From assembly GCA_907165065.1 (NCBI GenBank), contig OU015523.1, positions 23,029,834 to 23,093,833 of the forward strand: a DNA stretch of 64,000 nt, read 5' to 3'. Origin of the DNA: Caprimulgus europaeus. Lineage: Eukaryota; Chordata; Aves; Caprimulgiformes; Caprimulgidae. Shown here piece by piece: positions 45,681 to 58,577 of the stretch. A program made the position numbers and the translations under genes. The notes beneath the pieces were generated by a model, which saw only the letters and a program-made list of their open reading frames with translations, searched no databases and was not told where the DNA came from. Numbering within the stretch: position 1 is the first letter of the stretch; the number at the start of each line of letters is the position of its first letter.

Positions 45681-48600
45681 TAGGATCTGTATATGTCATG
45701 CTGCCAGGGAATGACATCACAAGCATAAGGAGTGATTTCCAGAAGTAGTGACCTGTAGAAATGAATATTCACAGTATTCTTGCTTTATTTTTTGACTGTG
45801 CTTTATTCTGTAGCATTATTATCACTTAAGGAGAAAAAACAAAGGAAAAGCTTTAACCAATAAAATCTGTCTTTAATTGGAGATTGGATCAACCTGTGCT
45901 AAAAAAATGAGGATTTTCTCAAGTGCATTATGTAAGAAAATAAAAATTTAATAGGGGTTGATGTTTTAAATTTATTATGCGTGGTTTCCCTTTTATTTTC
46001 TTAAATTATGCAGTCTTTTATTATATTTGAAGATAAACCCATAAATCATATGTGTAAAACATTAGCAGCAACCTTTGTATATAAATCATCTGTATAAGTA
46101 GAAATAAATCTTTTCTACATACTTTATAAAATGTTGATAAATAATTGAAATGTCTTTTAAGTACAGTATAGATATACATATTATGCAAGATAGCACATGT
46201 ACAGATGGTACTGCAGAAAGTTATAAGCAGAGTTAAAATTTAACCTCTACATTGATCTAAAATATGAATAATTACTATATTAGTAACTACTATATTCTAG
46301 AAAATACCATGTAGTCTCTATAAACTTTATCATCTATAAGCATGACGTTGATAGAAGTACAGTTCCTGTAAGTCGAAAGATAGGTGAACTACATTGTATT
46401 CATTAGTAGAGTTATTTCAAATAAATTATCATAAGGGAAGATAAAAAATATAAGGGCAAGAAGCAAGGGAAACTGAAACACAAAAGTTTGATCAAACTAG
46501 ACATAATTTTGTCCTTTGAAATTAAAATGCATTTAGCATATACCATCCCAATCTGATCACTTCATTTATGAATCAGTGGAGTTAATGATGCCATGCCAGT
46601 GCCTGTGAAGCCATATGCTGTAGACATCCATAAAAACACTTGCTTCTTTTTACACTAAAACCCACAATATTTGTTGTTGACTAGTGGGTCAATTAGTTGG
46701 TTATTTCACTAATTTTCGAACAGTTTTTTTTGTTCACGCAAGAGGAGAGGACACAAACATCTTCAGTGTACCTAAACAATTGTGGTTCATAATTTATCAT
46801 CAGTTGCTTATGTCAGAACTCTTCTACATTTTCAATCACAAGTTTTCATTGTGGCATAGTGTGGCTTTTATTGCAGTAGCATTTAACTATTCCAATCATA
46901 GGTAAGGCACACTACTCCTAGAATATGCAGAGAAGAAGGTGTTTTGTTTTATTTTTTCTTTCCTTGTGACATTCACAGTAAAAATAACAAAATAGTAGAT
47001 GTTCATGGTAAAATGCTAACTCCATTTGAAACCAGTATGAGTTCTGCAGTCCAAAGGGTAGAATTTAATATTTGAAGTTTGTATACAGGATTTTCATGAA
47101 ACCTTGTCAGTTATAACTAGAACTTTATCCAAAATATCAAATTAATTAGGATGTGGCTTCAAATTTAGTCTTCAAACTATGATTTAAAGCCTTTTTTAAA
47201 ACTCTGTCACTTGTATATAATGGTACTGCTACAGCGAGGCTCAGAAGAATACATTCTTCAGGTTACCCATATTATTATTTGTACTTTTAAGGGATATTGA
47301 TTTTCAGTGTAATTTTACTTTACTTGGTAATTAGTAGACCAACAAATAATTAATGTCTAGCTACTACATACAGGTTTAAATCTCAGTTGCAATCTAAGCA
47401 ATGAGGAAATCTAAATACTTTCTTGTAGACATCCCCAACATACTCTTGTGACACAGGACAAGAATCCTCAAGCTTTTTTAATAACTGTCATTAAGTTTTA
47501 CATGATTTTGGAAATGGCATACAGCATCTGGCGGGAAAAAAAAATGTATCTCAGAGTACTGAGAAAGAAAAGATGTATGCCTGAGGAAAAAGGAGATCTA
47601 TAGCTGATAAATTTACCAATCATGAAAATCCACACAATTAAGAATTTGATGAGAAATGTAGATGTTAATGTGTTTAACCAAAGCAGCACTGAAGAAAGAT
47701 TTTTCTTCTTGTTAAACAGCAAATACTTGGCTTTAAAGGATTTAAAAAAAAACCAACCCTAGAGATGTAAAAACTTGTTTTTCAAATTATCTAGTTAATG
47801 AACCTCTGAAATTCTCACTACAACTATTACAACTAAGCTTTTGACAATCTATCACATAGAAAGTTGGATTCCAAAGGTAGAATTTTGTTGTTCTTTGGTT
47901 GTTTTGTTTTTTTAACTTGGGACGGGTCAATACTAATTAGTGGTTAATAGATAATATTATCCATTCTGTTTAGCTAAATACTGAAATTATTTCCATCAGT
48001 GAAGTACCTTAGAAGCTCTCCACTTTTATTAAAATTGAAATGGCAATATATTTTCTTTTCTAGTTTTCAAAAGAGTTAAACTGACATTTTTATAGCACAT
48101 TTCTTAGTCTAAGGAAAACACTGATGGCAAAGTAAACTGTGGAAATGAGTTTTGCTTTCAGTTATTATTGCTTGAAGCTGCGACCTGAGGTCCGTAGTTC
48201 CTGTCTACCACAGTAATAAAACTTACCAGCCTAAAATTTCCAGAGGAATATTACTGTCCAGGGTTGCACATCAAGAAGACCTGTCTTCTCATCATTCTTG
48301 TTTGAGTAAAACAAATACAGATTTTAAGATAACCTATATGAGGAATTCTGTCTAATACAGTTGTAAGTGTCATGAATTCAGGAAAAAATGAATAGTATGT
48401 TTATTTATGGAATTATGAAACTATCAGTCTTGGTGTCAGCTGCACAGTGCTGTTACCTCTACATGGGGATCATCAACTCTATTATCAGTATTTTCATGAA
48501 ATAAAGAAGAAAAACTATCTTGATGAAATACAAGAGCCTCAGTTTAAGTGAAACATCCTCACACTGAGTCTTGTGGTTCCATTTAGAAAGAAACTCTTTG

Positions 48601-51600
48601 AATTTCAAAGCAATTCTGCTCACATTTTTTACTTCTTGGAGTTAGAAGTATTTGTCTATACTATCAAGTGCTTGTCTCTCCCAAGAGAATGACTAATGTT
48701 GAATCTACTTTCTTACAGTGAGAAAAAAGGCACACTTTAGATTAAGTTAACAAACCATTTTAATTTCTATATCCCATCACTCTTCACTTGACTTTTCAAC
48801 ATTATTTTTTTTACAATTTTCCTGGGAGTGAAAATTTCTTCAGCAAGACTAAAAATACTAGGTCGAAAGAGAATGAAGAAATTATATTCACAAGAAACTA
48901 ACTGTAGTTTCGTTTGATGATTTTGACTCACATGTCATTGGTTCATCAGCACTGTATTATACTATTAATAGCTATATCTGTCTAAACTATTAAATTTTCA
49001 GTAGATAATTATCAAGGCTTCTCTGTTTGTTAAAGAGAAATTAACTGTTTTATTAAAAAAAAAATCTGTTTGGAAAGATTTATTACTTTACAATGCTTGT
49101 ATTGTGATCCAGTGAAAATTCAATGACTATTGCTAGTAATAACTTCTTAATTTCTGATGTTCATAGCACCAGAAAAAAACATAGACAATGTCAAAGTGAA
49201 TTTAGAAAATAATAACAGAAATTATTAATGGCTTGGTGAGACAGAGAGAAAAAAATTTTAAACTCATTAAGAAAAGCTTGAGTAAACAGTTACTGTGTGA
49301 AGAAAACAGTTCTTCAGGTGCTTTTTGGGTGTTAACACTGAGTCAACTGTAAATTCTGATTTTACTACCAGGAAATTTGCACTTTTATTGATTTTTTAAT
49401 GCAGCCTATGGTTGAAAGGGAAAATAGTATCCCACTGCTCCTTTAATTTTAAAGCAGATGTAATGAAAGCATATGAATGCAAATTGAGCAAGTTTGGATT
49501 GCTACCTTTTGTCTATATAGTATTTAGGAAATGTTTTATCTATTTTTTTATTATTGCTGTCTTGGAAAAACAAAACAAAACAAAACAAACCCTAAAATAA
49601 GCACAATTATCCTGTAGGAGATGTAGGCAATTATTTTACATTTATATCTTATTTTTCCTGGGTAACCAGCAAAATTTTGGCCAGATAATCATAGGTGGAG
49701 GAGCAGGGGGGTGAAAAGGGCAGTATTTTTTGTTGTTTTTGCTAAATTTATCATTACAGATGTAGCAACAAACAATCTAGAAAAAATATTCTAAACATCA
49801 AAAATAGAGTAGATTAAAGAGCAACACTTCATACTTTATATAATTTTATTAATTGAAAATAAGATACTTTTTTTTTCTTTGAAACTCATACTACCCAAGT
49901 GATAAATCTTGTGGATGTTTTCAGAGAAAGAAATTAGATTATAGATTCTGAAATATTTTGTCATTTGATAAATTAGATGATTCCAAGTCAATTTCGGAAT
50001 ATGAGATTATATAAGTAAGCTTGATTGCTTTTCATTAGATTTGTAAGTTTTATTTGTGAATGATCATTCAGGAAAAAAAAAGATTGAAACTTGCACCTCA
50101 AATGCAGATCAATCCAGTAGTATATTCTGGAAAAGAAAAAAAAAAAAAAAAGAATAATAATTTTTAAAAATCCAGCCTTTTCAGTTATTAGTATGGTTTT
50201 CTAAGAAAGTAACATCTTTTGGATTTTAGTACGGAATAGAGTCATATTTAAACATTAGTTCCACTTTCTGATTTCTACAATAATCTCAATTTTTTTTTAA
50301 TGCAATCTGAATATAAAAATTGTATGACATTTAGATGTATTAATTGCCATAAATTCTGTTAAAAGATATTTCTTTAGTTTCATTTTCTCTGGTTCACATA
50401 GTGTGAGTTTCATTTTGACTTCAATATTCTGTCTTCCTCAATTCTTAATTAAGAATTTTGAAGACAATAGGAAATTACCAGATTTGATTTTTCCCCCATG
50501 TTTTTATTCGTGATGCTCTGCAGTAAGTGGCTAGCTACTGGCATCTGACTAAAAAGTATATTGTGTGTAGCACTAGGTTAGTGCTAGCTCTTTGAAATTT
50601 GCTTTTAGAGAATCGTCTGTGTCTTTTGTTTGCAGACTGCTACGATTTTCCTGTCTTGCCCCTGTGGAGAAGTAAAACATCCTTTCTCGTATTTTAATTT
50701 AGCAAAGTAGGATTTCCTTGTTCCTAAAATGCAACAAAATTAGAGTTTCTGAACTACTGATATGCAAAAATCTTCAGTGTGGCTAGTGCTGACAGTCCTT
50801 TGCACTGGTGTCACTTTGGCTCCTTTGAAACCCTGTTGTTCAATGCCTTTAATAACCCCATGGGTACTATGTCTCTATAAGTACCTGAGATGACAGCAAA
50901 GTCTCAAAGATTTCTGAGTTGAAGGAAGCAGAAATTGGTTTTTTTTTTTTAATCTATATTTATCACAGCAGATTTTTTTCATGTGTCCTGGTTTTTAGCT
51001 GTTACTCTCAATATTGCAGAATGAGAAATTAAAGCAGAGACTTATCCTATTCAATGAAGAGTTTAGGAGTTCCAATAATAAATTTGATTTTCATTGAATG
51101 TACTTATTTTAAGTGCTGATGTCTACTCTTTTTCTGGCAATTTCAGACTGATATACTAACGTTTTCAAAAACTTTAACTATAATAAAAAATTTAATTTCT
51201 TACTTTTTCTCAAAGTGCATGGTATATTTTTATAACTTATCCTAAAATAAAAAACATTTATGAAATAAATTTTCTGTTCAAATAGGAACACAAAACTTCA
51301 CACACAAACACATGTAGTATAAAGATCTCAATGCACTTTCCCTTACTTAGTATTCATCTGTAACTCTAGCATGAGCACAATACTGGGGACAAAATTAAAA
51401 AAAAAAAAAAAAAAAAGTTGAAAGTTTTGATATCGTTTTCATTTGTTTTTAGTCTTGCAAAGCTCCACAGCTGTGAGGTGAAGTGTTGCCTGCACTATTT
51501 ATAAAATTGATGTTAAGCAAAATGCTAGACAAAGAGGATTACTGTTTGAACAGTTCTGTAGATGATAGGATTTCAGTTGCCTGAGGCTTCCAGTGAACAC

Positions 51601-53209
51601 TCCAGTGTGCTATAAGTGGTAGGATAATCTTCATTTTTTTTGTAGCCCAACAACAGCAGCACAATAAAAAGCCACTCTAAAACTGTATATCAGTATTACC
51701 CAAAAAATCCCAATGGAAATCATATGAACAATCATGCTCATTTTAGTCAGTCATTCAATGACATTTGACACTACTATAGATTTTCATTTCATAAGCCCAT
51801 AGTTGGAGAGTCTAAATATTGTTCACCTTTCTAACTTAGTATACATACCACCACAATACTAGCAGATTATTTTATGTTTACAGAACATTCTATTTTACTG
51901 GATGGCAATAAAAAACAACTAGAGGACAGACTTGGATGTGAGTTGCTTTGGATTTAGTGTTATGAGTAGGCAAGGAATATTCCAAGTAAGTATAAACAGA
52001 CAAGATGACTAAAATATGTGGATAACTGAGGGCTAAGATGTTAGGAGGGCAGAACACAACTTTTTTTTTTTTTTTTTTTTCCGTGATAGATCTATAAATC
52101 AAGAAGTATTAGTTGGCGATTTTGTCAGTTGACATTCTACATATTACTGACCACAACTGTTCATGATTTTGAATATGAATCTCACAATATAAAATTCTCT
52201 TTTATTTAAAAGTTACAAAGGATAGGGAACTTATCCAACCCCAAGGTAAAAAATTTCAGACTATTTATAATAACAGTAATCAGATTCCTCTTCCTTCCTT
52301 CCTCTTTTTTCTTTCTCTCTCATTCACTTTTTCTTTTTTTTTTTTTACCCCTCTTATGTTGAAGTGTCTTTTACTCTTTTTTAAAAGTAATTTCCCTTTT
52401 TAGTTGACATTTCAAATATTTTACAGTGCATTTGTTGGACAAAAATTTGTGAAATAATGTTTCAGATCAAGTATTGTACCTAATATGATAAAAAGCACTT
52501 AATATTGGTAAGTTTAAAGTTTTGCAAATGAGCTTTTTTAATTTCTATTAATATTATTTTTAAATATATACTCATATTATTATTCAAGTAAAGTAATTGA
52601 TTGTGCATTTATCTATTTAATTTTGATATTTTGTAAACTTATTTCTTTGGTTTCAGTAATCTGTATAGCTCTAAATGTAGCTAGTTTTAGAGTACTATAA
52701 TAGTTGCTTCATAAAATACTCTTCAAAGAATAAAATAGACTGATCTATTTTAATTTTTCACAGCAGGTAGATTTTCCAGACCTCAGACTTCTCTTGCAGT
52801 CATATTTCTGAATCATATAAATATTTCAACATTTTTTAAGATGTGTGAATACCATGATGCCATTTGAGTGATTTCTTTATAGTCTTACACAAACATAAGC
52901 ATGGGGAGGAACAGTTTTATAAGGAGAGATTACAGTATATAGTTTTTTTATTATCAAAATAAGGTTTATTTTGTTTTTACTAAAAAAAAATTATTTTTTC
53001 AGAATAATTTTTTTGTGCTACAAATCTACATGACAAATGAAAGTGGTACTTTTATTGCTAAATGTAACACTTTGCAGGCCATTTTAAAATTTCCGACATT
53101 TCATTGTGTTTGAATATAAAAACTAAGCAGAAACATATGAAGCCTTGGAAAATAAATGTCTTGATTCAGTAGCTATTCTCTGTACCTACCATTGCAACCA
53201 TAAAGACAC
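45681..53209. other. AT-rich unique sequence, no gene recognised
   Basis: About 7.5 kb, the longest interval without a recognisable interspersed repeat apart from 4276-14388. It contains short A/T runs (for example 51399-51416 and 52062-52080) and a CAAAA run near 49568. All frames are under 75 codons. No RNA gene was seen. Confidence 0.55.
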
Positions 53210-53850
53210 GTTATGACAGCGAGGGTCTTGCCCTTCCCTCCCAGCCTCAATGACTCTCCCTGCCCAAGGCCCAGGAGCCCCATCCCAGCTCTGGACTCTG
53301 GATCTAACCCTGGTTGGCCATAGACCTGCTCCAGCACCACATCTCTGTTTCCAGTTCCAGCCCTGGAACCCAGCCCTGGCCCATCCCCTTGTAGCTCCTG
53401 GAAAGGAATACCCAGGGGCCTGTTGCTGCCCTCAGATCTGCCTGCCACATATGTCCAAGGGCTGGAGGGAGAAGGGCAGGGCCCTGCCTATGCCCAAGTT
53501 GCCCTGGCTCTTGGTTCTATTCCCATCTTCAAGGCAGCTCCCATCCCATCCTGCTCAAAATGCTCATGACTCCATGCCCAAACAAGAAAAGAAGACTTGC
53601 TGGGTTCCCACCGTGACTGCTCTACTGTCCAAGGATGTCAGTATTCCCATTTCTCCTCCTTCCATTTTCTCCTCGAGTCATCGTCACTCATCTCACATAG
53701 CTCCTGGGTGTGAAGGTACACAGGTGGATGTCCAAGCCCTGTCCCAAAGTCTCAGCTCCTGTAACAAACAGGATTGACTGTGTGTTACACGGAGTGAGAG
53801 GCTGGGAAATTACAGCAGTGCCATGAGGAGTGGCTGAATGTTACAGGGGT
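53210..53850. other. GC-rich, CpG-poor segment of unknown origin
   Basis: About 640 bp rich in CCC/CAG/CTG words, in sharp contrast to AT-rich flanks. CpG is rare, so it is not a typical CpG-island promoter. A 175-codon plus frame (53250-53777) and a 91-codon minus frame cross it but are low-complexity in Pro/Ser or Gly, with no recognisable domain. It could be a decayed retroelement interior, an old gene fragment or a diverged GC-rich repeat. Confidence 0.5.
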
Positions 53851-53971
53851 TTAAGCTGTAGGCTGCAATAAGCTGAACTTCAGGTGTAATTGCAAGGGAG
53901 CTTTGGAGACCTTCTGGAGACCACCATCATGCAATGCCAGCAGTGCCCCTGTAAGCTTTCAGTTGTACCAT

Positions 53972-54175
53972 AGAATCATTTTGGTTGGAAATGACCTCTA
54001 AGATCATTGAGTCCAACTGTAAACCCAACACTGCCAAGACCACTTCTAAACCATGTTCCTAAGCACCACCTCTTGAATAACTCCAGGGTTGGTGACTCCA
54101 CCACTTCTCTGGCCATCCTATTCCAATGCTTAACAACTCTCTTGGTGAAGAAATTTTTCCTGCGGTTTGGTATGT
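53972..54175 (-). mobile_element. CR1 LINE 3' fragment, minus strand, old
   Basis: It begins with the inverted tail CATAGAATCATTTTGGTTGG, followed by GAAATGACCTCTAAGATCA and the C-terminal ORF2 region. It is about 200 bp and diverged. The subfamily differs from the other copies (TTTTGGTTGGAAA type). Confidence 0.88.
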
Positions 54176-55901
54176 TTTCTTGTCTGAGAACTATACTTGA
54201 GCATCACTGTTTATCTCATCTTCTTATTAAACTCTATTACTAAATATTTAAGTGTGATCTCACTCTGTATTCAGGAGACTTATGTATGTATCCATTAACT
54301 ATTGGCCTTTGAAGTATGCTAGCCAGTGAGTAGGAGGACATTTGCACCTCAAAATAATAGAGTTCTTAGCTGGGAACTAGGTAAGGGTCTTGCAATCTGT
54401 GCACAGGTATTAGGTAGACATAAAGCTAATGCTAATATTTAGGAGACATTTAGTTGATGTGTGTTTTTTTCTGAATCAGGAAAGTGAAGGTGTATGCAGA
54501 TGTCACCAGTGAAATTCCAGTCTGATTAGTCGGAAAAGAGTTTCAGGGTTGGGCCATCTCTGTTATTTCATATTTACGTAAATGAGGCTTGTGTTTATCT
54601 GGATGTCAGCCAAGGCACTGCACTCTGTATGTGTTGATATGTGTGGCTGGCTGTGTCTGCATTGTGTGTATGCATGTTCCCTGCAAATGGGAAAAAAAAA
54701 GCAGCTGCATTTATTGTACTGGTATGGGAGGAACCACTTGGGACTCTAAGGCCACCAAATCTGACTTTCTTCAAGTATCATAACTCTCTTCTAGAAAGTC
54801 ATATGGTGTTTTTACACTTGCATTATTTCTTCCTCTTCCCAGACTGAATATTGCATATGAAGAGACCCAGGCACCATGATGCTGCTCAGCAGAAGAGAAA
54901 AAAGGAAAAATATACCTATAGCCTAAACTATGGGGTTTGTTTTCCTCCCTGTCCCCCTCATCTAGGCAGAGGGGGCTCCAGACGAAGAGGCAATGGTCAA
55001 TGAGAAGGCTGGCAATAAAACTGTGTACCACTCTATGACCTAGCTTGCCTTTAGAAGTTTTATTTTCGGTGTCTGGACTGAAAAACTTTAAATAATAAGC
55101 TCTAGATAAAGATCTGAGAACTTAATTGCTCTGAAGTACTATTTCCCCATTGAAAATCATAGAAGTAAGGAATTACTTTATTTCCTATGTTTTTTAAGAT
55201 CATATTAAGGTTTTTAGCTTTTGTTCCTGAAATTAGTTTTTATCTTTTGCTGGCTCTGCTGGATGTTATGTAATTATTTTAAGAGTTCCTGTGGTTGTCA
55301 TCATTCTTTCTTGCTTGCTGTTGGTGCATATAAATAAATTTCACTCTTCCCTTGTGGCCCACACTGTTTACAGCAAAATTATTCTTGGCAGGACTGTATT
55401 AGGAAGAATACAATGAGTGCTGTTCTAATGATGCCATGCAGAAGGCAGCTGTATTCTACTGGATGCTCTCAAGGGGTGGCAAAAGGTACACTGGGCACTG
55501 CTATTAATTTCTATGACTTCAGTGAGGCAGGTCGGCATGGCATAAGTATTATCTTGACTTTCTGTAATTGGGGATTCCAGAGTGGAATTTCACCAAGACA
55601 ATTAAAAAAAAAAAAAAAGTTAAAACTGTATATTAAAGTCAGTTCTGTTGGCACAACATACTTCTCACAGTCTTGATGACATTGGGAATTCTAATTGTTG
55701 TGTATCTGCTTGTGCAACTCAGCACAAGATTTTTCTCCTCACTGAATGCTCCACAGTACATCATTTAACCATTTGCAGTTATCAACAACAAGAATGAATC
55801 ATGATGCCTACATGGAAATCCCCCTTGAAATCCTAATACAACTAATCATATGCAATAGAGGGTTTGGTCTTATTTCTCAAACTAAGAAGAGGGATTGAGG
55901 A

Positions 55902-55903
<2 letters not shown>

Positions 55904-55945
<42 letters not shown>
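55904..55945. repeat. (TTA)14 microsatellite
   Basis: Fourteen uninterrupted TTA units. It is the same motif as one arm of the palindrome at 6218-6391, but without an inverted partner. Confidence 0.95.
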
Positions 55946-55947
<2 letters not shown>

Positions 55948-56095
55948 CATACACCTAGAAATCTAATGAAAAAAAAGAAAAAAAAAAGGAAAAAAAAAAA
56001 CCACATTGTACATCTTTCAGTGAATAGAGAAAGGTGCATCTGGTAGTAAATGGATTGCTTTAGGAGACAGCTCTAGCCAAGCATTTAAACTCTTT

Positions 56096-56131
56096 TTTTT
56101 GTTTTTGTTTTTGTTTTTGTTTTTTTTTTTT
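56096..56131. repeat. (TTTTTG)n and T-rich tract
   Basis: Four TTTTTG-type units flanked by T runs. This is low-complexity DNA. Confidence 0.9.
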
Positions 56132-56637
56132 GGAATGACTGCAAAGTCAAGTAAGCAATGTAGAGGAGAGCAGAAAACAGTGTCCAGCATGCAAATGAAT
56201 GAAAAAAAAAAAAAAAAAAGACAAATGCCTTGTAAGCAACCATAAATAACCATGACATCAACTAGAAATCTGTTAAGTCACTGGGAAGAATTTGGTGAAG
56301 CTTATGAAAAAGATTATGTCGCTTATCTCTACCATGTTAAAATTACTTATAAAATGATAGAGAATAAAATGAAGGTAACTAAGATCTATAATAAAAAACT
56401 AATGCATTGACTCAGTAGAATGTTGTGCTGGATTGTATTAAGTATTAAATCTGATATTTTTATGGTATGAGCTCATATTTGGCTCAGTAAGAAAACAATT
56501 ATGATTTTAAGTAGCTTAGTACAAGACCAATTCATTATATCTGCGATTATTCATGATTGCAACAATAGTATTAAGTTTATAATAATGTATATAAAAAAAC
56601 ATATAACAATTTAACAAATAACTTTACTATGGAATCG

Positions 56638-56970
56638 TACACTGGTTTTGGCTGGGACAGGGTTAATTTTCTTCAGAGTAGCTTGTATGTTGATGTTCAG
56701 TATTTGTGCTGAAAACAGTGTTGATAACAAAGGGATGTTTTAGTTATGGTTGAGCAATGCTTACAGTGTCAGGGCCTTCTGTTTCTCATGCTATCAGCAA
56801 GTAGGCTGAGAATGCACAAGAATTTGGGAGCAATAAAAGCTGGGAGAAGACAAATGAAGGAGATAGCATTTGGAATGATGGTGTTTGTCATCCAAAGTAA
56901 CTGTTATGCATGACGGAGCCCTGCTTTCCTGGAAATGACTGAACATCTGCCTGTTGATGGGAAATAGTGA
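56638..56970 (+). mobile_element. Partial ERVL-type LTR (5' part), truncated at a CR1
   Basis: It begins near TACACTGGTTTTGGCTGGGA and contains GTTAATTTTCTTCAGAGTAG, GCTGAAAACAGTGTTGATAA, AATGATGGTGTTTGTC and GGAGCCCTGCTTTCCTGGA, the word order of the avian ERVL LTR family. The terminal TG is altered. The sequence ends at GGGAAATAGTGAA, where the CR1 tail begins, so the LTR 3' part is missing. Confidence 0.82.
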
Positions 56971-56971
56971 A

Positions 56972-58577
56972 CTCATAGAATTATAGAATGGTATAGGTTG
57001 GAAGGGACCTTAAAGATCATGTAGTTCCAACCCCCCTGCCATCAGCAGGGACATCTTCCACTAGACCAGGTTGCTCAAAGCCTTATCCAGCCTGGCCTTG
57101 AACGCTTCTAGGAAGGAGGAAACCACAACTTCTCTGGGCAACCTTTTCCAGTGTCTGACCACTCTCACAGTAAAAAAAACTCTTACTAATATCTAATTTA
57201 AACCTACCCTATTCTGGTTTAAAGCCATTAACCCTTGTTCTATTACTACCTGCCCTTGTAAAACATCCCTCCCCAGCTTTCTTGTAGGCTCCCTTCAGGA
57301 ACTGAACACAATACTTGATTTGTGGCCTCACCAGTGCTGAATACTGGTGCATAATCACTTCCCTAGCCTTTCTGGCAACACTATTTCTGATACAGGCCAG
57401 GATGCTGTTGTCATTCTTGGTCACCTGGGTACACTGCTGGCTTACGTTCAGCTAGCTGTCAACGAGCATGCTGAGGTCATTCTCTGCCAGGCAGCTTTCC
57501 AGCCACTCTTTCCCATGTCTGTAACATTGCATGGGGTTGTTGTGGCTGAAGTGAGAGACCTGGCACTTGGCCTTGTTGAACCTCATAAAATAGACCTTGG
57601 TCCATCAATCCAGCCTGTTCAGATCCTTCTACAGAGCCTTCCTAACCTCAAGCAGATCAACAGTCTTGCCCAGCTTGGTGCTATCTGCAAACTTACTGAC
57701 AGTGTACTCAGTACCCTCATCTAGATCATTGATAAAGATATTAAATAGAACTAGTCCTAATACTGAGCCCTGGGGAACACCACTTTTGACCGGCTGCCAA
57801 CTGGCTTTAACTCCATTCACCACAACTCTCTGGGCTCAGCCATACAGCCAGTTTTTTACCCAGCGAAGAGTACACCTGTTTAAGTGATGAGCTGACAGCT
57901 TCTCTAGTAGTATGCTGTGGCAGACAGTGTCAAAGGCCTTACTAAAGTCCAGGTAGACAACATCCACAGCCTTACCTTCATCTATTAGGCAGGTCACATG
58001 GTCATAGAAAGAGATCGGGTTGGTCAAGCAGCACCTGCCTTTCATGAACCCGTGCTGGCTGGGCCTGATCCCCTAGTTGTCCTGGACATGTCATGTGAAT
58101 GCACTCAAGATGAACTGCTCCATGATCTGCCCTGGTGCTGAGGTCAGGCTGACAGATCTGTAGTTCCCTGGGTCCTCCTTCTGGCCCTTCTTGTGGATGG
58201 GCTTTACATTGGCAAGCCTCAAGTCATCTAGGACCTCCCTTAAGGTTAACCAGGAATGTTGATAAATGATGAAGAGTGGTTAAGCCAGAAATGATGGAGA
58301 GTGGCTTGGCCAGTTCCTCCAGCATCTCCGTCAGTACTCTCAGATTAATCCCATCTGGCACTATAGACTTGTGAGTGTTCAGGTGGTATAGTAGGTCATT
58401 AACTATTTCCTTCTGGATTATGGGGGGTTTATTCTGCTCCCCGTCCCTGTCTTCCAGCTCAGGAGACTGAATACCCTGAAGATAACTGGTCTGACTATTA
58501 AAGACTGAAGCAAAGAAGGCATTAAGTCCTTCCTTGGTCACAATGTTCCCCTCCAAATCCAATAAATGCCTTAACAT
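56972..58577 (-). mobile_element. CR1 LINE, about 1.6 kb, minus strand
   Basis: On the + strand it starts with TCATAGAATTATAGAATGG (inverted tail), then the 3' UTR, RT and linker, and ends near 58577 by 5' truncation. It is moderately diverged. Confidence 0.93.
57209..58577 (-). pseudogene. CR1 ORF2 RT remnant, fragmented
   Basis: The minus-strand pieces are: linker (58577-58224, 117 open codons), RT finger/palm (58045-57836 with [13 protein letters not shown]), palm with [10 protein letters not shown] and KFADSTKLG (57823-57629; the catalytic box FADD is altered to FADS), and a C-terminal piece (57424-57209). Frameshifts and stops separate the pieces, so no functional protein is possible. 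Confidence 0.9.

Larger units (their letters stand above)
54176..56637. other. Unique sequence with simple repeats, no gene recognised
   Basis: It contains a (TTA)14 run, A-rich and T-rich low-complexity stretches (55970-56000, 56096-56131, 56203-56219) and no recognisable gene or dispersed repeat. Frames at 54589 and 54771 are short and featureless. Confidence 0.5.

Noticed and set aside
53250..53777. 175-codon plus frame as a possible gene
   Set aside because: It is Pro/Ser-rich with no domain, and the opposite strand is open too. Composition explains the openness.
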